Positions 54,644-64,000 of a DNA stretch of 64,000 nt are shown in pieces. The stretch's first letter is position 1. Each line of letters begins with the position of its first letter. The notes below the pieces were generated by a model. The model saw only the letters and a program-made list of their open reading frames with translations. It ran no database searches and had not been told where the DNA came from. The stretch lies in contig NZ_CP023173.1 of NCBI RefSeq assembly GCF_002290085.1, forward strand, positions 212,501 to 276,500, given 5' to 3'. Made by a program: the position numbers and the translations under genes. This stretch comes from Mesoplasma chauliocola (GTDB taxonomy: Bacteria > Bacillota_I > Bacilli_A > Mycoplasmatales > Mycoplasmataceae).

Positions 54644-55061
54644 GTAATTTAACTCTTTTTTCAGCTGCTTTCAAATTTAATTTTGCTTTCTTAAATCTTG
54701 TTTTTGCATTTTTAACTTTCATTTTAAAAGCAGGTTTTTCAAATTCAACTTTATTGCTTTTTAATTCTTTTTTTCTTTGTTCTAATTCTAGCTTAGCGAC
54801 ATTAACCTCAGCTTTGGCTAGCTTAAGCTCGCTTAAAGATCTTTCATGTATTTCTTTTGAATTAAAAAAGCTTGTATAGTCAATAGTCATTTCTTCTGAA
54901 GAATGCGTATTATCTTTAGAATCATATATTCTTGCAATTAATTTAAACTCTCTAGCTAAATTTTTTGCTTCTGTTATTGCTTCATCTTTTAATTTAAATG
55001 AACCTAATTCATCTTGCGTAACAACAACTTCTTTTTCAGTTTTAACTATTTTTCATGGCAT
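54624..55061 (-). CDS. DUF2188-like protein with basic coiled-coil tail
   Basis: 145 aa. The first about 50 residues (MPWKIVKTEKEVVVT, then EAITEAKNLARELKLIARIYDSKDN) fit the small DUF2188 fold, whose role is unknown. Residues 75-145 are a Lys/Glu/Ala-rich helical coil that could bind nucleic acid or self-associate. Start ATG at 55061 has an AGGTGA SD; a shorter in-frame Met at 54890 would remove the whole recognised domain. The second-codon region includes one TGA Trp. Convergent with thiN. Confidence 0.72.
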
Positions 55062-55129
55062 AATTGTTCACCTATCTACTTTTAATATTATATTAAAACA
55101 AACTATTAAAAACAATTAATAAAAATAAA

Positions 55130-55146
55130 AGGACCTTAAAGGTCCT
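55130..55146 (-). terminator. Terminator downstream of tRNA-Leu
   Basis: On the minus strand AGGACC-tttaa-GGTCCT followed by TTTTATTTTT, 14 bases after the tRNA 3' end. Confidence 0.75.
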
Positions 55147-55159
55147 AATAAACTTTAAA

Positions 55160-55244
55160 TGGTGCCTCCTATCGGGGTCGAACCGATACGAGTTTCCTCG
55201 TCAGATTTTGAGTCTGATGCGTCTGCCAATTCCGCCAAGGAGGC
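55160..55244 (-). tRNA. tRNA-Leu (anticodon CAA)
   Basis: 85 nt including an encoded CCA. Acceptor GCCTCCT/AGGAGGC, D-loop GGCGGAATTGGCAGAC, anticodon loop CTCAAAA giving CAA for UUG codons, a class II long variable arm, and T-arm GGTTCGACCCC. It is on the minus strand and stands alone. Confidence 0.96.
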
Positions 55245-55296
55245 ATATAACAATTATAATACTTTTTTTGGTAAAATATGTAATAGAAGAGGTATT

Positions 55297-56025
55297 ATGA
55301 AAAAACAAACTAATAAAATTTTAATTTTGAATATATTAAATATCACTATAACTTTAATTTTTAGTGCACTTATAACAATTTCTTCAATAGTTATTTCAAC
55401 AAGCTTAAAACAATCGATTGTATTAGTATTATTAGCACTGCCCGTTTTAGCATTTTTATCAATCGTAATTTTCTATTTGATATCTTATAAAAAGAAAAAA
55501 ATAGGAATAACAAATCTTTTAATTTTTATGTGCTCTTTAAATATTTTTTCTTTATTACTTAGCTTTAAAATAACTTCTGAAATGGAAGTATTAGATATCA
55601 TTGAAACAAATGAAGAAGAAAATGAGAAAACAAATTTAATGCCTGAATGAGAAAAACAAATTGAACAAGAAAAAATAGTAAAAAAACTTTCAAAGTACAA
55701 TCTTGAAAATAAAAAGCATACTAAAAAAGATTTAGTTAAGATAGAAGAAGAAAAGCAAAGAGAAGTTTACAAAAGTTATTCAAAATATGTTTATAAAAAA
55801 ATAATTGTTAAGTATAAAGAAGAAAAAAATACATTTAAACTTATTACTTTGACAAGTGAAGCAATTCAAAGGTATGAATACCTTCAAACTTATTTAAAAC
55901 AAACAAAATTATTAAATGAGTTTGGAAAGTTTAATTTAAACAGGAATCAAATTGCTGAAATTATAAATTCAGCAGATCTAAATCAAGTTATAACAACTTT
56001 TAAAGAAAATAGGAAAAATTTTTAA
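55297..56025 (+). CDS. Hypothetical protein with N-terminal membrane helices
   Basis: 242 aa, not recognised. Three closely spaced hydrophobic helices (about 8-33, 40-66, 72-92) are followed by an acidic linker and a long basic helical cytosolic domain (about 115-242). No catalytic motif stands out. ATG 55297 has AGAGGT; a longer upstream in-frame reading runs through the tRNA gene and is spurious. One TGA Trp (about residue 117). Confidence 0.7.
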
Positions 56026-56033
56026 TATAAAAA

Positions 56034-56060
56034 AATACATGCGATTGCATGTATTTATTT
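56034..56060. terminator. Terminator between convergent hypothetical gene and rpmB
   Basis: AATACATGC-gatt-GCATGTATT with an A-run on one side and T-rich sequence on the other. Confidence 0.82.
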
Positions 56061-56062
56061 TA

Positions 56063-56263
56063 TTAAGCTACAACAACGTTTTGTTTTTTTAAAGTTCTTA
56101 AAGTTCTAGCTGAAACTTTGATAGTAAATACATTACCGTTTTCGTCCATAACTTTAACTTTTTGTAAGTTTAAATTTCATTTTCTTTTTGTTGCATTTAA
56201 AGCGTGTGATCTTGAATTTCCAGATAACGCACCTTTACCAGTTAACATATCTTTTCTTGCCAT
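56063..56263 (-). CDS. rpmB: 50S ribosomal protein L28
   Basis: 66 aa. [23 protein letters not shown] and RKWNLNLQKV are typical L28 sequence; this version has no zinc Cys pairs. Minus strand, alone, with GAGGTGA SD. In Bacillus rpmB is likewise divergently placed just before yloU. Confidence 0.96.
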
Positions 56264-56419
56264 CTCATTTCACCTCTGTCTATAGTTAAGATTAATAACA
56301 CTAAAAAAATAATACTAAAAATATCAAAGTAAAGCAATATATATAAAGAAAGTTTTGCTTTTTTACACAACTTTTATATAATATTGTTAAAATAATATAA
56401 GTGAAAGTAAGGTGATTTT

Positions 56420-56731
56420 GTGAACACAATTGATAAATCTGTCATTAAAGTAATTAAAGATGCAATAGTAACTGTGCCAGGAGTTGTTTCATTTTCTAAC
56501 TTTAATGCTGATTCTTTAGAAGAACTAGCAACTAGTGATATTAATAATGCTATTGAGTTTACAAACACAGACAATATAACTCGTTTTAGAATACATGTTA
56601 TAATCTTATCTGGTGTTAACATTAAAGATGTTATTAAAGAGATACAAATTAGAGTAAAATATGAATTAGAAAAAATCTCAAAATTTACCATGAAATATAT
56701 GGTTGATGTTGTGGTTGATGATTTAGCTTAA
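56420..56731 (+). CDS. yloU: Asp23/Gls24 family protein (YloU)
   Basis: 103 aa with a GTG start preceded by AAGGTGAT. The order of elements (VIKDAIVTVPGVVSF, FRIHVIILSGVNIKDVIKEIQIRVKYELEK, VDVVVDDL) is the Asp23 fold. In Firmicutes members link to membrane stress and to the FakA fatty-acid kinase encoded next; the precise function is not settled. It forms an operon with fakA 24 bases downstream. Confidence 0.85.
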   Translation: MNTIDKSVIKVIKDAIVTVPGVVSFSNFNADSLEELATSDINNAIEFTNTDNITRFRIHVIILSGVNIKDVIKEIQIRVKYELEKISKFTMKYMVDVVVDDLA

Positions 56732-56755
56732 AAGTAAGCATAGGTGAAGGAAAAG

Positions 56756-58402
56756 ATGGAAAAATTAAATTTAATTAAAGACGCAATGACAAGTGCTGTC
56801 AATAACTTATATAACAACTACCCACATATTGATAAATTAAACGTTTTCCCTGTTCCAGATGGTGATACAGGAACTAACATGAATTTAACAGCTACAAATG
56901 GATATAACGATGTTAAAGACATAAATTATAACACAATAGGTGAATTTCTAAATGCTTTTGCTAGAGGTTTAATTATGGGAGCTAGAGGTAACTCTGGTGT
57001 TATTTTTTCTCAAATTATTAAAGGTTTAGCAAAAGGGATGAACGATGCTACTGAATTAAGTTCATCTGAATGAAAAAAAGGTTTCTCAGAATCAAAAATT
57101 ATTGCTTATAGAGCAGTTATGAAACCTGTTGAAGGAACAATTTTAACTGTTATTAGAGAAGTTGCTGAACAAACAGCTCTTCTACCTGATGACATGGATT
57201 CAAAAGAATTTTGAACAAAGGTTATTTTTATTGCTAATGAAGCACTTGAAAATACACCAAATTTATTGCAAGCATTAAAAGACGTGGGTGTTGTGGACTC
57301 AGGAGCTTATGGTTTAGTTAAATTCTTAGAAGGAGTTAACTCAGTTATCCAAAATAATGAAATTATTGCAAAAACAGATAAGCTTGAGATCAATGAAGGT
57401 GGAAACATCGAAATGGAAATTGAATCAGAGTTTGGTTATTGTACTGAAGGAATTGTTATGCTAAATCCTGAATGAATTAACAAATTGCAAACAAGTGCAA
57501 TTAGAGACCAACTTCAAATTTATGGAAATACATCAATTGTTGTTGTTATTGATGAAGATATTTTAAAAGTTCATACACATGCTTTAAGTCCTGGACAAGT
57601 TTTAATGTTCTTGCAACAATATGGAGATTTTAGAACTGTTAAAGTTGATAATATGAATTTACAAGCTGATAGACAAGTTAAAAACAGCGAAAATGCAGGT
57701 TGACAAGAAACTACAACAATCAAACTTGAAAGAAAACTTAACAATGAATACGCAACAATTGCTGTTGTATCATCACCAGAATTGAAAAAATATTTTGAAA
57801 AAGAACTTGGTATTGATATTGCAATTGATGGAGGCTCAAAAATGAATCCATCTACAAATGATTTCTTAAAAGCTATTGAAGAAGTTGATGCTAAAACAGT
57901 TTATTTAATGCCAAATAATGGAAACGTATTATTAGCAGCTAAACAAGCAGAAAAAGAAGAAACAAAATCAAAAATTGTAGTTATTCCTACAAAAACAATT
58001 CAACAAGGAATGACAGCTGCATTATCATTCGATCCTTCTTCAACAACAGTTAAAAACACAAAAGCTATAACTTCAGCTATTAAAAATGTTGTTTCTTTCC
58101 AAGTATCACAAGCAGCTAAAGATTCTTTAGTTGATGGTATTAAAATCAAAAAAGATCAACAAATGGCTATTGTTGACGGAAAAATTGTTGGAACAGCTAA
58201 TGATATAGGTGTTTTATTTGAAAAGCAATTAGCAAGATTCATTACAAACAAAACAGAAATTATAACTATTTTCATAGGACAAGACGCTTCAGCTAAAAGC
58301 GTTAGCCAATTAAGAAAATTCTTAGACGAAAACTTTGATGTTGAATATGAAATTATTGAAGGTGGACAAAAAGTCTACAGCTTCATAATTGCAATCGAAT
58401 AA
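56756..58402 (+). CDS. fakA: Fatty acid kinase subunit FakA (YloV)
   Basis: 548 aa. N-terminal DAK/DhaL-type nucleotide domain with PVPDGDTGTNM (about 35-45) and GARGNSGVIFSQI, a linker, and a C-terminal DegV-like/FakA domain. With a FakB fatty-acid binding partner it phosphorylates exogenous fatty acids to acyl-phosphate, the substrate for PlsY. That suits an organism without fatty-acid synthesis. ATG 56756 has AAGGA at 7 bases; the GTG at 56744 has no proper SD. Four TGA Trp. Confidence 0.92.
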
Positions 58403-58408
58403 TTTATT

Positions 58409-58432
58409 AAAACACCCTTAAGGTGTTTTAAT
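58409..58432 (+). terminator. Terminator after fakA
   Basis: AAAACACC-cttaa-GGTGTTTT with T-rich tail. Confidence 0.83.
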
Positions 58433-58464
58433 TTTATAAAATAAAGAAAAAGGTAGGTACTAGT

Positions 58465-59460
58465 ATGTATAAAATAGCTTTTGATGTAATGGGAGCAGAC
58501 AATGGTAGTGAAGTTGCTGTTCAATCAGCAAGTGAGTTTTTAAAATCAAGAAAAGAATTATATTTAGTTCTTGTTGGAGACAAAAAAGAAATTGAAGAAT
58601 CATTAAGAAAATTTCCTATTGATGAAAATAGATTTGAAATTTTTGAAACTTCTGAATTTATTGATATGAATGGGTCAATTATGGACATTAGAAGAAAAAA
58701 AGATTCTTCAATGGTTAGAGCTTTAGAAATGTTAAAAGACAAAAAAGTTGACGCAATGATTACTGGTGGTAATTCGGCAGCTTTTATTGCAGGTTCTCAT
58801 TTTATTTTAGGGGAATTAAATGGAATTACAAGACCAGGTTTTATGCCAACATTGCCAACAGCAGTTGATAACAAATTAACTTTATTATTAGACGTAGGAG
58901 CTAATTTAGAAGCTGATATAGAAGATATAATTGGTTATGCAAAAATGGCGAATATATATTCAAAAAATGTTTTAAAAGTTGAAAACCCAAGTGTTGCTCA
59001 ACTAAATATTGGAGAAGAAAAGTCAAAAGGAACATTGCTTCAAAAAGAAATTTATAAAGAGTTAGAAGCTGATAAAAATATTAATTTTTATGGTAATTTA
59101 GAAGCAAGAGACATTTTAGCTGGTAAAGTTGACATCATAGTCACTGATGGTTATACAGGGAACATGTGTTTAAAAGCATTTGAAGGTGCTTCAAAAATTT
59201 TAATGACTGAAATTAAAGCCCAATTATATAAAACAATTTTTACAAAATTAAAGGCTTTAACTTTAAAAAAATCATTTGATAATGTTTCAAAAAAATTTGA
59301 TTATAAAAATCACTCTGGTGCTATTCTTCTGGGAGTTGATGGAATCGCATTTAAAGCACACGGATCAAGTGATGTTAAATCATTTAAAGCAACATTAAGA
59401 ATGACATGTGAAGCTATTGAAAATGATGTATTAAATAAAATTAAAAAGGAAATAAAATAA
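58465..59460 (+). CDS. plsX: Phosphate acyltransferase PlsX
   Basis: 331 aa. [10 protein letters not shown] start, [19 protein letters not shown], and [16 protein letters not shown] are PlsX hallmarks. It interconverts acyl-ACP and acyl-phosphate; in concert with FakA and GpsA it feeds glycerolipid synthesis. The neighbouring fapR/fab genes of Bacillus are absent. SD AAAGGTAGG. rnc follows after one base. Confidence 0.95.
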   Translation: MYKIAFDVMGADNGSEVAVQSASEFLKSRKELYLVLVGDKKEIEESLRKFPIDENRFEIFETSEFIDMNGSIMDIRRKKDSSMVRALEMLKDKKVDAMITGGNSAAFIAGSHFILGELNGITRPGFMPTLPTAVDNKLTLLLDVGANLEADIEDIIGYAKMANIYSKNVLKVENPSVAQLNIGEEKSKGTLLQKEIYKELEADKNINFYGNLEARDILAGKVDIIVTDGYTGNMCLKAFEGASKILMTEIKAQLYKTIFTKLKALTLKKSFDNVSKKFDYKNHSGAILLGVDGIAFKAHGSSDVKSFKATLRMTCEAIENDVLNKIKKEIK

Positions 59461-59461
59461 G

Positions 59462-60169
59462 ATGACAATGCATGAATTCTTCGAAAAGTTTGGTATAAAA
59501 ATTAATGATTCAAAAATTTTTAGTACTGCTTTAACACATAATTCATATGCAAATGAAACTAAGACTAAAGAAACATATCAAAGACTAGAATTTTTAGGAG
59601 ATGCTGTTTTACAAATGTATGTTTCTAAATTTTTATATTTAAACTTTGTTAATGCTCCTGAAGGTAAACTTACAAAAACTAGATCTGATATTGTTAGACA
59701 AGAAACTTTGAGTGAAATTGCTAGAATGATTGATCTTGGTAAAATAATAAGATTAGGTCAAGGTGAAATTAAGTCTAAGGGTTATGAAAAACCATCTATT
59801 TTATCTGATGTCTATGAAGCTGTTACAGCTGCAATTTATTTAGATCAAACAGAAGAAATTTTAATAAAATGAATTAAAGCCACTATATTTAAATATTTAG
59901 AAAAAAATGATTATAAAGAATTAAATCATGACTATAAATCTGAATTACAAGAAATAATTCAAGCAGAAATTAGAAGTGATTTAGAATACAAAGTTGAGAA
60001 ACAAATTCATATTGAAAAAGACAATAAAATAGTGTATACAGTTAGTGTAAATTTAGATGGTCAAAAATATGGAATTGGTAAAGGATTTTCAAAACAAGAA
60101 GCCTCTCAGAATGCTGCAAAAGATTGTTTGAACAAGTTAAAAAAACCAAATAATTCATATGAAAAGTAA
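59462..60169 (+). CDS. rnc: Ribonuclease III
   Basis: 235 aa. The catalytic signature [15 protein letters not shown] and the second acidic motif [13 protein letters not shown] lie in the nuclease domain (about 1-150), followed by a dsRNA-binding domain (about 158-228, with [14 protein letters not shown]). It processes rRNA precursors. ATG 59462 has AAGGA 13 bases before; a second ATG (Met3) has no better SD. Order plsX-rnc-smc as in Bacillus minus the fab genes. Confidence 0.96.
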
Positions 60170-60189
60170 GTCTTTGTGCTTACTTTTTA
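60162..60189 (+). terminator. Terminator overlapping the rnc stop codon
   Basis: AAGTAAG-tctttgtg-CTTACTT with T-run; stem begins within the last rnc codons. Confidence 0.75.
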
Positions 60190-60304
60190 TATTGAAATTA
60201 CCCTCTTTTATACATAGTATAAATGGAACTAAATTCAAGCAAATTTTTATATTATTTGATATAATTTTATTAGTTATTATATTTTACAAAGGAGTTATTA
60301 AATT

Positions 60305-63292
60305 ATGCTATTTTTAAGACAAATCAGAGCAGTTGGATTTAAATCATTTGCAGAACCTACAACTTTAAATTTTACAAAAGAAATGATTGGTGTTGTTGGA
60401 CCAAATGGTTCAGGGAAATCAAATATTACTGATTCAATTAGGTGAGCATTAGGAGAACAATCAACAAAATCATTACGTGGTTCTAACATGGATGATATTG
60501 TTTTCTCAGGTAGTGCAGATAAACCAGCGGCTGATTTTGCAGAAGTAACTTTAGTTTTTGATAACCAAAGAGACATTTTTTCTACAATTAAAACTGACAT
60601 TGTTGAAATTACAAGAAGATTTAATAAAAAAACTCGTGATAGTGATTTTTTCATTAACGGAGAAAAATGTAAATTAAGGGATATTCAGGATGTTGCTTTA
60701 GAGACAGGTTTAACAAAATCAAGTATTGCAATTATTTCTCAAGGAACTATTTCAACTTTTGCAGAAGCTAAACCAGATGCAAGAAGAGAAATTTTTGATG
60801 AAGCAGCAGGATTAGCTAAATATAAAAAGAGAAAATTAGAAGCTCTAAAGCAATTAGCAAAAACTACTGAAAACCTAACAAGAATTAGTGATATCAAGTT
60901 AACTTTAGAAAAAAGATTACCAAAAGAAAAAGAAAAAGCTGAAAAAGCAGCTAAATACAAAGATAAAATTGAAGAATTACAAAAAATTGAATTAACAATT
61001 TTAGCAAGTGATGCGTTAACTTTTGAAACTGAATTGGCAAGTCTAAGAGATAAAAGACGCCAATTAGATATTGAAGTTCAAAAATTAGCTAATGAAATTA
61101 ATTTATCTCAAGATGAATTAGATGTTATGTTATCTAAAACAGGTGATGCTGATAAAGAAATGAATCAGCTGAATTTAAATTTTCAAAAAATTGTTGAAAG
61201 AATTGCAAGTTTAAAATCTCAAAAACAACAAGTTGAAGCTAGAGAAAATTCTGAAAATGTTGATCAAAATGTTGATGATATTAAAGCTAGAGCACTTAAA
61301 AAAGAATTTGATGAAAAATCAATTTCATTAAATAGTGAAAAAGATTTAATTTTAAATCTTGAAAAACAAGAGTTAGATTCAAAAAGAAGATATGATGAAA
61401 TTAATGATCAATTCAGAACCTTCCATATGCAATCACAAGAAATTGAATCAGAAAAAAATAAGCTTCAATATCGTTTAGAAGAACTTGAACATAAACAAAA
61501 TACAAACAACTTAAATCCAATGTCTGGTGCAAAAGCGATTATTGATAATTCAAAAAGATTATCTGGAGTTGTTGGAACTGTTGGTTCATTAATTGATGTT
61601 AAAGAAGAATACCAAATAGCAATCTCATTAATTACAGGTAATCATTTGCAGTCAGTTGTATTTAAAACTAGTGAAGATGCTAAAAAAGGGATTGAGTTTT
61701 TAAAAAATCAAAGATTAGGTAGGGTTAATGCATTACCAATTGATACTTTAAATCCTTCATCAATTACTGGTCCTCAAAGAGACTTAATTAAAAAAGCACC
61801 TGGATTTGTTGGTTTTGCAAATGAATTAGTTGAAATTCAAGAAAATTGTCAAGTTGTTTTAGATTACATTTATGGAACAACAATTGTTGCGAGAAACTTT
61901 GATGATGCTACTCGTTTAGGGAAAAGTATTAACTTCCGTTATGGTATTGTTTCATTAGATGGACAAAGAGTTCTTCCTAGAGGAGCTATGAGTGGTGGTT
62001 CTGTGAACAAGGCTTCAAATATATTTGCTGCTAGAAAAGTTGATGAAGCTTTTGACCCAGAAGCAATTAAAACAAAAATTATTACTTTAGACAAAATATT
62101 TGTTGAAAAACAAAAAACTTTTAATGATTTAAAAGAAGTAAGAGAAAAGTTAATAGATGACATTAATCAAATAGCTTCAAATATAAGAATTGGAAAAAAT
62201 TCAATTAATATTTTAAATTCATCATTAGTTGAATTATCAGATAATTACAAAATTATTACTGGTAAAGATTTAATAAATAATCAAACAACTTCTTCATTTG
62301 ATGAATCTGAGTCAATTAGAATAGCAAGAGAAATTGCTAAACTAGAAACTGAAAGAAATGAAATTTCTATTAAACTAAATGGATTATCAGAATCAAAAAC
62401 TAAAACAACTGATCGTCAACATGAACTAAATAAAGAAAATAAAGAAAAACGTGAAGTCTTAAGTAATTGAAAAGATGAATTAGCTAATGTTAAATCAGAT
62501 TTAAATGTTTTAGAAGCAACAAATATTCAAATTTTAAAAAGATTAAATGAAGGATATAACTTATCTTTAGATGCAATTCGTGAAATGGAATTTGATGAAA
62601 TTGAAAATCCACAAGAAACAAGAGCAAGAATTCAAGAATTGACAATTGAATTAAAATCAATTGGAGAAGTTTCAATGGACGCTATCCAAGAGTATGAAGA
62701 AACTAAGAAAGAATATGATTACTATGTTCTTAACTTAAATGAAGTTCAAGAATCAACTGATAAATTAAATGAAATAATTTTAAATATCGATATTGAAATG
62801 AAAACACAATTTAAACGCATTGTTGATGATGTTAATGCAGCATTGCCAGAAGCATTCCAAAAATTATTTAATGGTGGAACAGCTCGTTTAATTTACACAA
62901 ATCCTGAAGATATTTTAGAAACAGGAATTGATATTGAAGTTAATCCACCTGGTAAAAAAATTACCAACCTAAATTTATTGAGTGGGGGAGAAAAATCATT
63001 GGTTGCATTATCAGTATTATTCTCAATCTTAAAAGTAAGACCTCTACCATTGGTTATTTTAGATGAGGCTGAAGCTCCATTAGACCCAGCAAACGTTACA
63101 AGATTTGCGCGTTATGTTAGAGATTTTGTTGAAAATACTCAATTTATTATTGTTACTCATCGTGAAGGAACAATGGAAAACTGTGATATTCTATATGGTG
63201 TGACAATGGAAACTAAGGGAATTACAAAAATAGTTCAATTAGCTTTAGATATAGATAAAATTAAAAAACTAATTAATAAAAATAAAGAATAA
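60305..63292 (+). CDS. smc: Chromosome segregation protein SMC
   Basis: 995 aa, shorter than Bacillus SMC (1186), the difference lying in the coiled coils. N-terminal head with Walker A GPNGSGKSN (about 35-43), coil, hinge (about 400-540; GVVGTVGSLI ... LPRGAMSGGS), return coil, C-terminal head with the LLSGGEKSLVAL signature and Walker B LVILDEAEAPLD. It organises and separates sister chromosomes with ScpAB. It has its own TATAAT (60260-60265) and an AAAGGAG SD. Two TGA Trp codons occur. Confidence 0.96.
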
Positions 63293-63295
63293 AAT

Positions 63296-63324
63296 AAAAA
63301 ATCACATAAATTTAGTGATTTTTT
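63296..63324 (+). terminator. Terminator after smc
   Basis: AAAAAATCAC-ataaattta-GTGATTTTTT. Confidence 0.82.
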
Positions 63325-63439
63325 GCTTTTTTAATGTATTTAATCTTAGATTAAATAAAACGATTAAATAAACTTAAAAAGCAAAAAAGTGACTAAAATT
63401 GATATAATATTATTAATTATTTCTAAATAGGAGAAACAC

Positions 63440-64000
63440 ATGAACAAGAAATTCTTTTTAGTAATGGTTATAGTTGTTGGAGCAATTATAGGTTTATGAT
63501 CTTGAACCTTTGTTGCCCCAAACAATTCTATAAGTATTGGTGGTAGTGCCAGTGTTCAACCTTTATTAAAAAAACTTACTGATAAATATACAACAGCTGA
63601 TGGTAAAAAGTTTGTTTATTCTGCAACAGGTTCTGGTGCTGGTGTAACAAACGTGCAAGAAGGTGTATATGAAATAGGATTTATTTCAAAAGAAATTCTT
63701 TCAGATGACTGAAAAGATAAAAAGATTATTAATGAAAGCAAAGTTGAAGAAGGTGGAGTTTTTGAACAACTTTCAAGTGAAGATTTAAAAAATCCAAATT
63801 GATATTCTGAAAAATTAAAAGAACAAGAAGATATTGAAGATACTTATAGATCAATTGAATTCGCTAGAGATTCTATTGTATTTGTTTATAATGACAAAGG
63901 AACAGGTTTTTCTGAATTTTTAGAAAATACAAAAATAGATTTTCATTTTGAAGTTCTTGAAAATGGAAAGTTTGATCCTAATGGAACAAGCACACAATTA
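63440..64000 (+). CDS. pstS: Phosphate-binding protein, PstS-like (partial)
   Basis: 187 codons to the window edge, still open. An N-terminal hydrophobic helix (about 5-27, containing TGA Trp) lacks a lipobox Cys, so the protein is helix-anchored instead of lipid-anchored. Then ISIGGSASVQPLLKKL, ATGSGAGVTNV and SIVFVYNDKGTGFSEF follow the PstS plan in which backbone amides and Ser/Thr bind phosphate. The downstream pstCAB would lie outside the window. TATAAT at 63403-63408, SD AGGAGA. Confidence 0.85.

Noticed and set aside
55159-55296. N-terminal extension of the hypothetical gene at 55297
   Set aside because: It reads through the antisense of tRNA-Leu; ATG 55297 has its own SD.

Overview
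This is a low-GC chromosomal segment of a wall-less bacterium of class Mollicutes, Mesoplasma/Entomoplasma group, most likely a close relative of Mesoplasma florum. TGA is read as tryptophan throughout; for example, the thioredoxin WCGPC motif uses TGA. Translating with the standard code breaks most genes into pieces, so the coordinates here use genetic code 4. The tmRNA tag peptide begins ANKNEENTNEVP and ends QANYAFA, which is nearly the known M. florum tag. The gene order keeps long blocks of Bacillus subtilis synteny from which cell-wall and fatty-acid genes have dropped out.

Layout. 1-1.9 kb: 3' end of a 23S rRNA gene, then 5S. 1.9-8.7 kb: HAD phosphatase, guaC, a MerR regulator with its 19-bp-spacer promoter driving two tandem SDR genes, then pfkA-pyk. 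8.7-11.6 kb: an NTF2-like remnant, a T-box leader with thrS, and trxA. 11.6-15.6 kb: fructose operon fruR-fruK-fruA. 15.7-20.2 kb: an ABC exporter operon with a small Cys protein, and an FNT-family anion channel. 20.4-22.5 kb: crr (IIA-Glc), then the L20-leader infC-rpmI-rplT operon. 22.6-24.2 kb: a wrecked GH32-like lipoprotein pseudogene. 24.2-33.6 kb: trpS, nadK, rsmD, gmk, rsmB, a tail-anchored protein, cmk, der, gpsA, hup, dnaD-like. 33.6-38.4 kb: recU, gpsB-like, RNase P RNA, cinA/pncC, recA, an orphan purine riboswitch, rny. 38.5-46.9 kb: an oxidoreductase, rnr, smpB, a trio of small membrane proteins, ptsG, a beta-lactamase-fold hydrolase, tmRNA. 47-64 kb: mgtE, trmB, a surface protein followed by prpC-pknB-rsgA-rpe-thiN, then tRNA-Leu, rpmB, yloU, fakA, plsX, rnc, smc and the start of a pstS-like gene.

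How it fits together. Energy metabolism is sugar-PTS fed glycolysis (fruA, crr, ptsG, fruK, pfkA, pyk). The rest is mostly translation, RNA decay and quality control (infC, L20/L35/L28, thrS, trpS, rny, rnr, rnc, smpB/tmRNA, rRNA and tRNA methylases), genome maintenance (recA, recU, smc, HU) and phospholipid precursors (plsX, gpsA, fakA).

RNA control is unusually visible: T-box, L20 attenuator, guanine-type riboswitch, tmRNA and RNase P RNA all lie in the window. The observations I rate highest are the riboswitch left without a gene, the PASTA-less Ser/Thr kinase behind an anchored surface protein, the ThrRS whose editing-site residues are gone, the MerR/SDR regulatory unit, and the ABC ATPase lacking an LSGGQ signature. 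I saw no CRISPR array, insertion sequence, prophage or replication origin.
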